From NCBI GenBank assembly GCA_945881885.1, contig CAMCVI010000004.1, forward strand, positions 99,740 through 163,739: DNA of 64,000 bases. Reading direction: 5' to 3'. The translations under genes were made by a program, and so were the position numbers. Source of the DNA: Chryseobacterium gleum (GTDB lineage: Bacteria > Bacteroidota > Bacteroidia > Flavobacteriales > Flavobacteriaceae). Shown piece after piece: positions 35,334-44,862 of this stretch (positions within the stretch are counted from its first letter, which is position 1; each line of letters opens with the position of its first letter). The notes beneath the pieces are model-generated. The model was given only the letters and a program-made list of their open reading frames with translations. It was not told the origin of the DNA and ran no database searches.

Positions 35334-36611
35334 ATGAAAACAAAACTACTTTTATTACTTTTTGTTGTCACCATAAGTTTTGGCCAACAAAGAACATGCG
35401 GAACTGACGCATACATGGAAAAAATGCTGTCTAATCCAGAAATGAAACAACAGTATTTAGAACTTCAAAAACAATTTGAAAGCGAATTAGAAAGACTAAC
35501 AAATGCTCAACAAAATAGAAATGGAAACGCTACATTTAGCACAAATGCTCTGGTTAGAATACCGGTTGCTATTCACTATCCTTCTGTGGTTAATTCTAGT
35601 CCAGAATCTGTAAAAAGTTGTTTGCGATTATTGGCACAAAAACAAGTGGCCATTTTAAACGCAGATTATAATGCTACCAATTCCGACCTTTCTCTTTGGA
35701 CAGCGGCAAGTACCTATTATCCGGGTGTGAATATCGGCGACATGGATGTTTCTTGGGAAATTGCTACTCAAAATCATCCTTCTAGTGCAGGTTTAACAAA
35801 CGGAACCTTAGCAGTTACTTTTGGTACTCATTTTTTAACAGGAGATATTGACCCTGAATGGGCAGGTTATTGCAATTTAGTTGTTAAAAGTTTAAGTGGA
35901 GGAATTTTAGGATATTCCCCATTAGCCGGTTCTCCATCACAAGGGATGACAGTTGTTATGGATAATAATGCCTTTGGCGCTACCATGACGGGTTCCCCAG
36001 CAACTTGTTCTGGATATGTTCCAGGTGCTCCTTATAATTTAGGTAGAACTTTAACGCACGAGCTAGGACACTTTTTTAATTTATATCACACTTTTCAAAA
36101 TTGTTCTAATACAAATTGCGCTACCCAAGGTGACAGAGTTTGTGACACACCTCCTTTAGGTACTGCAACTGGCGGTTGTCCAGCTGATGGATCTGTTGCA
36201 GGTTGTGATGGATCAACTCCTGCACTAACAATGAATTACATGGATTATACAAACGATGCTTGTATGTATATGTTTACAGCAGGTCAAGTAACTAGAATGC
36301 TTGCATGGTATAATACTATTTCTTCTCAATTACTAACAAACGTTTTAGCAAATAATGATTTTGTAAAGAATAATTTCTCAATTGCTCCAAACCCTAACAA
36401 AGGTATTTTCTCCATTCAATTGTCTGAAGCTATTGATAATTATACTGTTGTAATTATGGATGCACTAGGAAGAGAAATTTTTAATGCAGAATACAATCAA
36501 ACTTCTGATTTGGTTCAAAATATTCAACTAGACAATGCTTTAAGCGGTATGTATTTTGTAACTATTCAGAGTAAAGGAGCACAAATAACAAAGAAAATAA
36601 TTATAGAATAA
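35334..36611 (+). CDS. Secreted M43-type zinc metalloprotease with type IX sorting domain
   Basis: 425 aa. Signal peptide (MKTKLLLLLFVVTISFG). Pappalysin/cytophagalysin-type zinc site LTHELGHFFNLYH (HExxHxxxxxH, about 241-253), Cys-rich following region (NCSNTNCATQGDRVCDTP) and a Met-turn candidate MNYMDYTNDACMYMF. The C-terminal about 75 residues (NFSIAPNPNKGIFSI to KKIIIE) are a type A T9SS sorting domain: APNP, then GMYFVTI, then a basic end. It should be exported through the GldKLMN system encoded in this window. Confidence 0.9.
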   Translation: MKTKLLLLLFVVTISFGQQRTCGTDAYMEKMLSNPEMKQQYLELQKQFESELERLTNAQQNRNGNATFSTNALVRIPVAIHYPSVVNSSPESVKSCLRLLAQKQVAILNADYNATNSDLSLWTAASTYYPGVNIGDMDVSWEIATQNHPSSAGLTNGTLAVTFGTHFLTGDIDPEWAGYCNLVVKSLSGGILGYSPLAGSPSQGMTVVMDNNAFGATMTGSPATCSGYVPGAPYNLGRTLTHELGHFFNLYHTFQNCSNTNCATQGDRVCDTPPLGTATGGCPADGSVAGCDGSTPALTMNYMDYTNDACMYMFTAGQVTRMLAWYNTISSQLLTNVLANNDFVKNNFSIAPNPNKGIFSIQLSEAIDNYTVVIMDALGREIFNAEYNQTSDLVQNIQLDNALSGMYFVTIQSKGAQITKKIIIE

Positions 36612-36630
36612 CTTTATAATTTATAAAAAA

Positions 36631-36666
36631 AAAAACAGTTGAAAGTCTTCTTTTAACTGTTTTTTA
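36631..36666 (+). terminator. Terminator after the M43 protease
   Basis: AAAAACAGTT (36631-36640) pairs with AACTGTTTTT (36655-36664), with an inner AAAG/CTTT extension, and is followed by a T-run. A second hairpin CGAAAAT/ATTTTCG lies near 36687-36702. Confidence 0.85.
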
Positions 36667-36785
36667 TTAAATAATTAAAAGAAGCCCGAAAATTTATTTT
36701 CGAAAACAAAAAATAGTTAGATGATTGTAACATATTTTCAATTTATCGACTCTATTAAATATTCAATAACTTTATCTAAATTAAA

Positions 36786-38933
36786 ATGAAAAAAATTATT
36801 TTATCCTTAGTTGCTGGAATTATGCTAATGCCAATGAGCGTTAAAGCAGACGAAGGAATGTGGTTTTTAATGTTCATTGAACGTTTAAATCACCGCGATA
36901 TGCAAAAAATGGGATTGCAATTAACCCCACAAGAAATTTACAGTATTAACAACCATAGTTTAAAAGATGCTATTGTGCAATTTAACGGTGGATGTACTGC
37001 AGAATTAATCTCAAAAGATGGTTTGGTATTAACCAATCACCACTGTGGTTATGATGCTATTGCAGAATTATCTACTGCAGAAAAAAATTATTTAAAAGAA
37101 GGATATTGGGCAGCAAACAGAAAAGAAGAATTAAAACCTTCTAGTTTATTTGTACGTTTCTTTGTTCGTATGGATGATTGTTCAAAAAGAATTTTATCAG
37201 TTGTAACGCCAGGAATGAGCGAAGCTGAAAGAGAAAAAGCAATCAATCAAGAAATTGCTAAAATTGAAAAAGAAAATAATGAAGGTGGAAAGTATACCGT
37301 TTCGGTACGTCCATTTTTCCAAGGAAATGAATATTACTATTTCGTATATCAAGATTATAAAGATGTTCGTTTAGTAGGAACGCCTCCAGAAAGTTTAGGA
37401 AAATTTGGTGGAGATACAGACAACTGGGAATGGCCTCGTCATACTGCAGATTTTTCTATGTTTAGAATTTATGCAGATGCCAACGGAAATCCAGCTGAAT
37501 ATTCTGTAAATAATGTTCCATTAAATCCTAAGCATCATTTACCAGTTAATTTAAGCGGTGTTAAAGAAAACGATTTTGCTATGATTTTAGGTTATCCTGG
37601 TCGTACAAACCGTTGGATGCCAGCTAGCGGAATTGAGCAAAACGTAAAATTTGCTTATCCAGCTTGGGTAGAAGGTTCTAAAACCGGAATGGATAATATG
37701 AAAAAATATATGGTGCAATCTGATGCTTTGAACTTAATTTACGCTTCTAAATTTGCAGGAGTTGCGAATTACTGGAAAAACCGTCAAGGTATGATTGATG
37801 CCTTAACAAAATTTGGAACAGCAAAATCTAAAGCTGCACAAGAAGCTAAATTTAACACTTGGGCAAATCAACCAGCCAATCAAGCTAAATATGGTAATGT
37901 AGTTGCTAATATCAACAAATATTATGATATGACGAATGAAAAATCACGTCATGATAATTATTTACAACAGTTATTTAGAACTTCAGCTTTTGGAACAATA
38001 AGCAGATCTTTTGGAAGACAATTAGAAATGTACACCAAAGCAGATGCAGCTAAGCGTGCTGAAATGGCTCCAGCGATTGAAGAAATGGCAAATGAAATGT
38101 TTAAAGAATTACATATTCCTGCTGAAAAAGATATTTTAGCTGCTCAATTGTCATTATATGCTAAAAAAGCAGGTTACGCTTTAGCACCAGCAGTTGAAAA
38201 ATTAGAAAAAGAAAATAATGGTGATTTTACAAATTACGTAGCTTCAGCTTTTGAAGCAAGTATTTTTACTTCAGTAGAAAAAATTAAAGCGTACTTAGCA
38301 AATCCAAATGACTTAACTTTAACTAGCGATCCATTATATGTTTTGTCAAATGATTTGTTAACACATTTTGGAAAAAGAAGCGTAGAGTTAATGAAAGCTC
38401 AAAACGATTTTGGTGCGTCTTTCCGTTTATTAGTTGAAGGTTTAAGAGAATCTAAAATTGGAACAACTTTATATCCAGATGCAAATTCAACGTTACGTTT
38501 AACATACGGAAAAGTTCGTTCTTTACCAGCTGACAAAAGAAATGATGCTAAAGTAAATAATTATACCACTTTAGATGGACAAGTTAAAAAATACAAAAAA
38601 GGCGATTTAGAATTCGATTTACCTACAAAAGTAATAGACATGAATGCTAAAAAAGATTTTGGTCGCTATGCAGATAAAGATGGTTCTTTACACGTTAATT
38701 TTTTAACTGATAATGATATCACAGGTGGAAATTCTGGTTCTCCAGTATTAAACGGAAAAGGTGAGTTAATTGGTTTGGCTTTTGATGGAAACATTGAAGC
38801 GATGGCTGGAGATGTTATTTTTGATCAAAAGTTACAAAGAACAATTAACGTAGATATTCGTTATGTACTTTGGGTAATTGAAAATTTCTCTGGTGCAAAA
38901 CACATTGTAGACGAAATGACTTTAGTGAAATAA
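36786..38933 (+). CDS. S46-family dipeptidyl-peptidase (DPP7-like)
   Basis: 715 aa serine exopeptidase found mainly in Bacteroidota; releases dipeptides in the periplasm. Signal peptide (MKKIILSLVAGIMLMPMSVKA). Catalytic His in LTNHHCGYD (about 82-90), Ser in TGGNSGSPVLNGKG (about 650), chymotrypsin-like halves around a helical insert. Eighteen residues after the catalytic Ser is Gly (LAFDGN). From memory, this position is Gly in DPP7 (hydrophobic P1) and Arg in DPP11 (acidic P1), so DPP7-type specificity is likely. It is followed by a terminator. Confidence 0.92.
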   Translation: MKKIILSLVAGIMLMPMSVKADEGMWFLMFIERLNHRDMQKMGLQLTPQEIYSINNHSLKDAIVQFNGGCTAELISKDGLVLTNHHCGYDAIAELSTAEKNYLKEGYWAANRKEELKPSSLFVRFFVRMDDCSKRILSVVTPGMSEAEREKAINQEIAKIEKENNEGGKYTVSVRPFFQGNEYYYFVYQDYKDVRLVGTPPESLGKFGGDTDNWEWPRHTADFSMFRIYADANGNPAEYSVNNVPLNPKHHLPVNLSGVKENDFAMILGYPGRTNRWMPASGIEQNVKFAYPAWVEGSKTGMDNMKKYMVQSDALNLIYASKFAGVANYWKNRQGMIDALTKFGTAKSKAAQEAKFNTWANQPANQAKYGNVVANINKYYDMTNEKSRHDNYLQQLFRTSAFGTISRSFGRQLEMYTKADAAKRAEMAPAIEEMANEMFKELHIPAEKDILAAQLSLYAKKAGYALAPAVEKLEKENNGDFTNYVASAFEASIFTSVEKIKAYLANPNDLTLTSDPLYVLSNDLLTHFGKRSVELMKAQNDFGASFRLLVEGLRESKIGTTLYPDANSTLRLTYGKVRSLPADKRNDAKVNNYTTLDGQVKKYKKGDLEFDLPTKVIDMNAKKDFGRYADKDGSLHVNFLTDNDITGGNSGSPVLNGKGELIGLAFDGNIEAMAGDVIFDQKLQRTINVDIRYVLWVIENFSGAKHIVDEMTLVK

Positions 38934-38953
38934 TTTACTTAAAGTTACAAATA

Positions 38954-38988
38954 AAAAAAGAGTCTCGAGAAATTGGGACTCTTTTTTG
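38954..38988 (+). terminator. Terminator after the S46 peptidase
   Basis: AAAAAAGAGTC (38954-38964) pairs with GACTCTTTTTT (38977-38987); strong stem with U-tract. Confidence 0.9.
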
Positions 38989-39004
38989 CTTTCTATAGTT
39001 TTAA

Positions 39005-39030
39005 TTGTTATCCTGAGCTTGTCCAAAGAT
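39005..39030. repeat. Fragment of an interspersed 'TATCCTGAGCTTGTC' repeat
   Basis: The tract TTATCCTGAGCTTGTCCAAA (39008-39027) resembles a short interspersed repeat I recall from many Bacteroidota intergenic regions (GTCATCCTGAGC-type). A related tract in the other orientation lies at 39238-39325 (TTGTCCTGCTGAAAGCATCT; GAGACCCTTTCAAGGTGACA). Together they flank the palindromic element at 39032-39214. Confidence 0.5.
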
Positions 39031-39031
39031 T

Positions 39032-39214
39032 GGGCGTTCCCTTTCAGGTCGTGCTGTCCACTATATCTTTTTAATTTTGTTGCCTTTCTTTAGTCGTAAA
39101 CATTATCTTCGAGAACCTCAGATAACGTTTACTTTCATATGTAATAGTTGTTTTGTTGCCTTAGGAGCTCGAAGGCAACAAAATCAAAAAGGATGCCGTT
39201 CCCATCACTAACGC
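39032..39214. repeat. Nested palindromic intergenic element
   Basis: About 183 bp bounded by GCGTT (39034-39038) and AACGC (39210-39214). Outer arms: TATCTTTTTAATTTTGTTGC (from 39064) with AGGCAACAAAATCAAAAAGG (from 39173). Inner arms: GTAAACATTATCT (39097-39109) with AGATAACGTTTAC (about 39120-39132), one mismatch. A third stem: TTGTTGCCTT (39153-39162) with AAGGCAACAA (39172-39181). The right arm can pair with two alternative partners. I recall very similar GGGCGTTCCC...CACTAACGC elements in other flavobacterial genomes, so this looks like a dispersed REP/MITE-like family. No ORF. Confidence 0.65.
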
Positions 39215-39337
39215 AAATCCGTTTTCATAACAAAAGAAAGTCAACACAAACTTGTCCTGCTGAAAGCATCTCTTAAGATTGAATTGCAGAACTTTATGTG
39301 AGACCCTTTCAAGGTGACAAACGAACCGTGGTTTTTT

Positions 39338-41251
39338 TTAAACCAAATTATCAATTTCCTCCTGAACCATTTCCCAATCTGAAAGTAGTTTGTCCAGTTC
39401 TGTTTTTTTCTTGTTGTATGCTCTAAAAAATGAAGCGTTTTCCAAGTGCTTGTCGTAATTAGAAGCCAATTCTTTATCATCGTTTTGAATGTCAATTTCT
39501 AATTGTTTAATTTGACTTTCAATTTTTGATAATCTATTTTGTAACGATTTGTTTTTCTTTTGGTCTGCGTAAGAAGCTTTGGAATTTTGGTTTGCAGAAT
39601 CTTCTTTTTTCTCAATATCCTTTTTTTCAACTTCACGCATGTTTTCTAAATTGCGTTGTTCTAAAAAGTAATTGATATCGCCTAAATATTCTTTAATTTT
39701 TTGGTCTTTAAATTCGTATACTAAATTCGACATGTCTTGTAAAAAATCCCTATCGTGAGAAACGAGTAGGAGCGTGCCTTCATATTTTTGAAGTGCAGCT
39801 TTTAAAACATTTTTTGATTTAATGTCTAAGTGATTTGTTGGCTCATCCATTACCAAAACGTTAATGGGTTGCAACAATAATTTACATAAAGCCAAACGGT
39901 TTCTTTCGCCTCCAGAAAGCACTTTTACTTTTTTCTCAACATCATCACCACGAAACAAAAATGACCCCAGCATATCTCTCACTTTTGCTCTATTGGTATC
40001 CGTTGCGGCATCTTCCATGGTTTGTAATAACGTAATTTCACCATCTAAATACTCTGCCTGATTTTGTGCAAAATAACCCACTTGAACATTATGGCCTAAT
40101 TTTATGGAACCTTCAAATTCAAATTCGTTCACGATTGCTTTTATAAAAGTCGATTTTCCTTGCCCGTTCTGACCTACAAATGCAATTTTACTACCACGTT
40201 CCACTAAAAGTGAAATGTCTTTTAAAATCGTATTGTCTCCATAGGCTTTTGTTACGTGTTCGGCTTCGATAACTACTCTTCCAGGTACTTTTGAAACGGG
40301 AAATGAAATATTCATCACTGAATTGTCGTCTTCATCCACTTCAATTCGTTCTACCTTATCTAATTTTTTAATTAAAGATTGTGCCATTGAGGCTTTAGAA
40401 GCTTTGGCACGAAACTTTTCAATTAATTTTTCGGTTTCTTCAATTTTCTTGGCTTGATTTTTTTGTGTCGCCAATTGTTTTTCACGAATTTCATGACGCA
40501 ATTCTAAATATTGCGAGTACGGTTTATTGAAATCATACGCTTTTCCTAATGAAATTTCTATAGTACGATTCGTAACATTATCTAAAAACATTTTATCGTG
40601 CGATACAATAACTACCACACCAGGATAATTTCGTAAAAAACTTTCCAACCAAATGATACTTTCAATATCCAAGTGATTGGTAGGCTCGTCTAATAAAAGG
40701 ATATCGTTGGCTTGAAGCAATAGTTTTGCCAATTCAATACGCATACGCCATCCTCCAGAAAACGTTTCAGTTTGGTTGTTAAAAACATCTCGTTTGAATC
40801 CTAAACCTAATAATATTTTTTCTGTATCACCCACATAATTATAACCTCCTAAAAGTTCAAATCTGTGCGTATAATCCGATAAATCTTCAATAATTTGAGA
40901 ATACACCTCGCTTTCATAATCGGTTCTTGTTACTAATTGGTGATTGATTTCTTCTAGCTTTTTCTCTACTTCTTTAATATCAGTAAACGCTTGATACGCT
41001 TCTTCTAAAACCGTTCTTCCTGCTTCAAAATCGATATCTTGTCTTAAAAATCCAATTCTTACTTCTTTTTCAGTAGCAATTTGTCCAGAATCAGGTTTGA
41101 AATCGCCAGCTAAAATTTTCAACATGGTCGATTTTCCTGCTCCGTTTTTACCTACTAAACCGACTCTGTCGCCAGCGCCCATTCTAAAAGTAACTTCTTC
41201 AAATAAATACGTTCCACCAAAGGAAACAGAAAGATTATGTATATTCAGCAT
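39338..41251 (-). CDS. ABC-F family ATPase
   Basis: 637 aa, two ABC domains in one chain and no membrane segments. First Walker A GLVGKNGAGKSTMLK (about 32-46), signature FSGGWRMRIELA, LLLDEPTNHLD; second Walker A FVGQNGQGKSTFIK (about 364), LSGGERNRLAL, LVMDEPTNHLD. The linker between domains is charged and helical, and the C-terminal about 100 residues form a coiled coil (IESQIKQLEIDIQNDDKEL). ABC-F proteins act on ribosomes in translation. Closest type is Uup/YdiF-like. Divergent from the DUF983 gene. Confidence 0.9.
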   Translation of the reverse strand: MLNIHNLSVSFGGTYLFEEVTFRMGAGDRVGLVGKNGAGKSTMLKILAGDFKPDSGQIATEKEVRIGFLRQDIDFEAGRTVLEEAYQAFTDIKEVEKKLEEINHQLVTRTDYESEVYSQIIEDLSDYTHRFELLGGYNYVGDTEKILLGLGFKRDVFNNQTETFSGGWRMRIELAKLLLQANDILLLDEPTNHLDIESIIWLESFLRNYPGVVVIVSHDKMFLDNVTNRTIEISLGKAYDFNKPYSQYLELRHEIREKQLATQKNQAKKIEETEKLIEKFRAKASKASMAQSLIKKLDKVERIEVDEDDNSVMNISFPVSKVPGRVVIEAEHVTKAYGDNTILKDISLLVERGSKIAFVGQNGQGKSTFIKAIVNEFEFEGSIKLGHNVQVGYFAQNQAEYLDGEITLLQTMEDAATDTNRAKVRDMLGSFLFRGDDVEKKVKVLSGGERNRLALCKLLLQPINVLVMDEPTNHLDIKSKNVLKAALQKYEGTLLLVSHDRDFLQDMSNLVYEFKDQKIKEYLGDINYFLEQRNLENMREVEKKDIEKKEDSANQNSKASYADQKKNKSLQNRLSKIESQIKQLEIDIQNDDKELASNYDKHLENASFFRAYNKKKTELDKLLSDWEMVQEEIDNLV

Positions 41252-41314
41252 GTTTTTTTCTAATAAGGTGCAAAAGTACTATACTTATTTTACCTTTACA
41301 TCAAAATAGTAAAA

Positions 41315-41707
41315 ATGTTTGGTAAAGGGTCTAAAATTTATGCGATGATAACGGGTTGTTGTCCTAAATGTCATGAAGAAAGTATGTATTTAAACGCAAA
41401 CCCTTTTAATATTTTGAAGATTTATGCCATGCATGAAAGATGTTCGCATTGTAAACAAGTATATAAAATAGAGCCTTCTTTCTTTTTTGGTGCTATGTTT
41501 GTAAGTTATGGACTTGGAGTTTTAATTGGAATTATTACCTTTTTAGTATCGCATTTTGTGTTTCAATCCAATTTAAAAACGGCTTTTATTTCAATTGTTG
41601 TTGCTTTAATTTTAAGCAATACCCTTATCATGCGAATGTCAAGAAATATCTGGATCAATATTTTTATTCACTTTGATAAAAATTGGAAAGAACACTTATC
41701 TAAATAG
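41315..41707 (+). CDS. DUF983 family protein
   Basis: 130 aa. Two CxxC pairs near the N terminus (CCPKC about 15-19; CSHC about 43-46) form a zinc ribbon, followed by two membrane segments (about 57-80 and 86-105). This matches DUF983. Function unknown; members sit in the inner membrane. Its 3' end overlaps the convergent FAD oxidoreductase gene by 12 bp. Confidence 0.85.
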   Translation: MFGKGSKIYAMITGCCPKCHEESMYLNANPFNILKIYAMHERCSHCKQVYKIEPSFFFGAMFVSYGLGVLIGIITFLVSHFVFQSNLKTAFISIVVALILSNTLIMRMSRNIWINIFIHFDKNWKEHLSK

Positions 41708-42751
41708 TTTTTTATAACATCTTTCTATTGAAATTTCGTTATCTAATGGGATTCCGTTTTCAATATATTGATATAATTTATCTGATAAATATGGAGCAAA
41801 AAGCACACCGCGAGTTCCTAATCCGTTTAAAATATATAAGTGGTTGTGAAGATGGTGTTTTCCTAAAAGTGGTCTTCGGTCTTTTACAGTTGGTCGTACT
41901 CCTGCTAAATGATCTGTTACTTCAAAGTCGCAAGAAATCACTTCTTTTAAATGGGTAAGTAATTCTGTTTTTGCTTTTTCGGTTTTTTGATTGGTTTTAT
42001 CTTCCCAATCATAAGTGGCACCTACTTTGTACAAATGGTTTCCTAAAGGTAATATCCATATACTTGAATTAATAATTTCATTTAAATTTAGATTTTCGGA
42101 TTTAATAATTAAAAGTTCTCCTTTTGTTCCATCAAGTGGTAAGTTGTTAAAATAGGGATTGTTATGTAAACCAAAACCTTCTGCGAATACAATTTTTTTG
42201 GCTTTAATAGCATCATATTCTACATAATCATCTTTGATTACTAACTTAGAATAATCAAAAGTTTCTTCTGAATAGCAATTTTCTGCTACTAAATAATTGG
42301 TATAAGATTTTTTAAATTTAGTAGTATCTAAAAAACCTGTTTCTTGTACTTTTCCAAATTTATAATTACTTTGTATGGCTTCGTTATTTAAAGTTTCTAA
42401 TTCGCTACTTAAATAACTGGATAAACTTGGCTTATCTGAAGCTGCAAACCAATTATTTTGTTCTTCTATGTTATTCAGTTTGCGCAATAACGGAATTTCA
42501 TATAAAAATGTTGTGCCTAATTTTTTTTCTAAATTTTTATAAAATGGAATTGTAATAGCCAATTGAGCTTCCGCTTCCCATATTTTTGTAAATCGTTTTA
42601 AAACAATTGGGTTGTATAATCCACCTGCTATTGTAGTTGAGTTTTGAGAATTGTCATTCAGTACCATTATTTTTTTATGGTGTAACAAACACGTTTCTGC
42701 AAAAGAAATTCCTGCTAAACCTGAACCAATAATAAGATAATCAACTTCCAT
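41696..42751 (-). CDS. FAD-dependent oxidoreductase (DAO family)
   Basis: 351 aa. N-terminal FAD-binding Rossmann motif YLIIGSGLAGISFAE (about 5-19), a mid-chain segment KKIVFAEGFG and the C-terminal HLAGVRPTVKDRRPLLG and LNGLGTRGVLFAPYLS, typical of glycine oxidase/ThiO and DadA-like proteins. Substrate unknown, probably an amino or imino acid. A minus-strand TAAATTTG (42772-42779) 21 nt upstream is a likely -7 element. Confidence 0.85.
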   Translation of the reverse strand: MEVDYLIIGSGLAGISFAETCLLHHKKIMVLNDNSQNSTTIAGGLYNPIVLKRFTKIWEAEAQLAITIPFYKNLEKKLGTTFLYEIPLLRKLNNIEEQNNWFAASDKPSLSSYLSSELETLNNEAIQSNYKFGKVQETGFLDTTKFKKSYTNYLVAENCYSEETFDYSKLVIKDDYVEYDAIKAKKIVFAEGFGLHNNPYFNNLPLDGTKGELLIIKSENLNLNEIINSSIWILPLGNHLYKVGATYDWEDKTNQKTEKAKTELLTHLKEVISCDFEVTDHLAGVRPTVKDRRPLLGKHHLHNHLYILNGLGTRGVLFAPYLSDKLYQYIENGIPLDNEISIERCYKKLFR

Positions 42752-42916
42752 TTTGTTTTTATATTATGCAACAAATTTACTTAAAATTGTATTGCTGTTC
42801 TTGTTATTGGAAAAAAAAGAGGTATTTGAACAAATTTTAGCTATTTTTGATAATAAATATTTGACTTTCTATCAATATAAATTTGATTAGAAAAATGGTA
42901 AAATTTATCTGTAATT

Positions 42917-44299
42917 ATGAAAACAAAATATATTATATTATTTTTAATTGTCAATTTTTCTTTTGGTCAAGCAATAAAACAAGATAAGCCAATTCGGGCT
43001 TCAATGGTTTATGGCTATTTTACAGGAATAGAAACTGCACTTGCAACTATTTCTGAAACAAATCCAAATTTTCGCAAAGAGGTAATTTACTTGAATTTAT
43101 TATTAACAACCAACTTTGGACAAAGTAAAAAGAATGCTATTAAATATTTGAATGAATTAGGTGATTGGCAAGCTACTATTGGATCAGAAATAGACTCTGT
43201 AAAACAAATAATACAATCAAATGTTCTTTTAAGTACAGATGAAGAAACCTCAGTATATTTAAAAGATATTGAAAAAAGCTTAAAGGGAAACATCCAATCG
43301 CCAATGCTTGAAAACATATTGTCTTTTCAATATGAAAATCAACCATCAAAGGAGTTTACTAATGGTTACACTTATACATTTACTACTAAAGGTCATAAAA
43401 AATCAAAAAATACTGAATTAATTATAACTATTCCAAAAAGTTGGTCTTCAAAAGAAGGTAAACAACCAAATATAATCCAGCTTTTTACATCTGATTGTGG
43501 AGCCGGTTTTAACACAATTAGTATGTTAACTTATGAGGTTCCATACACCAAGGAAGAGTATGGTAATTTGACTTTTGAAGAAATTAATAAAATATTTAAG
43601 GAAGAAGTTTTTACTGAGGAATATGCTAAAAATAGTTTTGAAGGTAAATTTATTTCTTATAAACCTATGAATATTGCAGGGCGAGCAGGTTTTTTAGTTG
43701 TTAATGAAGTTGTTACTGAACAAATGGGAATGAAACTCAAAATGAGAAATTATAATTATATTTTTCACGATGTAACTCATCTTCATTTTATTAGTTGTGG
43801 TGTTGGAACATCTGATATAGAAGAAAATCTTGATGAAAAAGCAACTGAAATTTATCCTCTTTTTTTTATGATTGTAAATTCAATAGTAGTCCCAAAGAAG
43901 TATGATGATGTAATCAATTTAAAAGGTACAGCTTATCAAAAGATTATAGATATAAAAATTGCTGATAAAACTTATGACTTTATTCTTGATACAGGAGCAA
44001 CTATGTCATTAATTGGCAAGGATGTGATAAATATTTTGCTAGAAAACGGAGTGATTACAAAACGTAATTATTTAGGAAAAGATTATACCCAAACAGCTGA
44101 TGGAAAAAAACATTTAGTAGAGTTTTGGAATATACCAAGTGTTATTATTGGTGGAAAAAAAATAAATGATGTTGATTTTACTGTAATGGAAGGTAACAAT
44201 ATTATGCCATTGTTGGGAATGAATATTTTAAATAAATTAAACATATATAAAATTGACTTAGAAAATTATAAAATTTATTTAAAAAATGAAATAGAATAA
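42917..44299 (+). CDS. Exported retropepsin-like aspartic protease
   Basis: 460 aa with a signal peptide (MKTKYIILFLIVNFSFG). Residues about 30-140 are helical, about 145-335 form a beta-rich domain of unknown type, and the last about 115 residues are a single retropepsin-like domain: FILDTGATMSLIG (active-site DTGA, about 354-366), a flap region and PLLGMNIL near the C terminus. One DTGA site means it must dimerise to be active. There is no T9SS sorting domain. Neighbours downstream are small accessory genes. Confidence 0.75.
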   Translation: MKTKYIILFLIVNFSFGQAIKQDKPIRASMVYGYFTGIETALATISETNPNFRKEVIYLNLLLTTNFGQSKKNAIKYLNELGDWQATIGSEIDSVKQIIQSNVLLSTDEETSVYLKDIEKSLKGNIQSPMLENILSFQYENQPSKEFTNGYTYTFTTKGHKKSKNTELIITIPKSWSSKEGKQPNIIQLFTSDCGAGFNTISMLTYEVPYTKEEYGNLTFEEINKIFKEEVFTEEYAKNSFEGKFISYKPMNIAGRAGFLVVNEVVTEQMGMKLKMRNYNYIFHDVTHLHFISCGVGTSDIEENLDEKATEIYPLFFMIVNSIVVPKKYDDVINLKGTAYQKIIDIKIADKTYDFILDTGATMSLIGKDVINILLENGVITKRNYLGKDYTQTADGKKHLVEFWNIPSVIIGGKKINDVDFTVMEGNNIMPLLGMNILNKLNIYKIDLENYKIYLKNEIE

Positions 44300-44338
44300 C
44301 ATAGGAAAAAAATGAGCAATTAATTGTATATTATAAAA

Positions 44339-44755
44339 TTAATTATTTCTATTTATATCCTCATAAATATAACCTGTTTCAATATTTTCACCCGAAAAAT
44401 TAATTTCATTTGCAAGCTCGCGTAAGTTTGTTTTAGAATCTAATGGTTTACTCATCCCAGTAAAGTAAACCTTTCTGTTTTTTAGTATACCATATTCATA
44501 AACTTCAATATATCTGTAGCATCCACCAGCTATAGACCACTCCTTACATTCGCCATGTAATAATCCATCATTATAAAAAGCACTAATATTTACTGTAATT
44601 CCATCATTAAAATAAGATTCATATTTACCATGTCTTTTACCTTCTTTTTTATAAAATTTTTCTTTTAATATTTTAGTCTTTTTATAATAAGTTTCATTCA
44701 ACCCATTATCATTTGTCAAATTTTTCTTACCGAAAATTAAATTTAATATACCCAT
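44339..44755 (-). CDS. MORN-variant (YwqK-like) repeat protein
   Basis: 138 aa. The middle has two to three MORN-variant repeats (KEGKRHGKYESYFNDG; FYNDGLLHGECKEW; YEYGILKNRKVYF). Proteins of this look are often labelled YwqK-family antitoxins, but no toxin partner is recognised here. No signal peptide. Convergent with the retropepsin gene. Function not assigned. Confidence 0.6.
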   Translation of the reverse strand: MGILNLIFGKKNLTNDNGLNETYYKKTKILKEKFYKKEGKRHGKYESYFNDGITVNISAFYNDGLLHGECKEWSIAGGCYRYIEVYEYGILKNRKVYFTGMSKPLDSKTNLRELANEINFSGENIETGYIYEDINRNN

Positions 44756-44862
44756 TATTTAATATTTAGTTTTTTTATAAATTAATATTTTTTTATATTT
44801 GATTATTACATTTATATCCTTTAAATTAAATCATAACCATTGGTTTCTAGTTTAACTATAAA

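Noticed and set aside
39241..39495. Short minus-strand open frame across the repeat and the ABC-F 3' end
   Set aside because: It overlaps the ABC-F gene in another frame and the repeat element; no family features.
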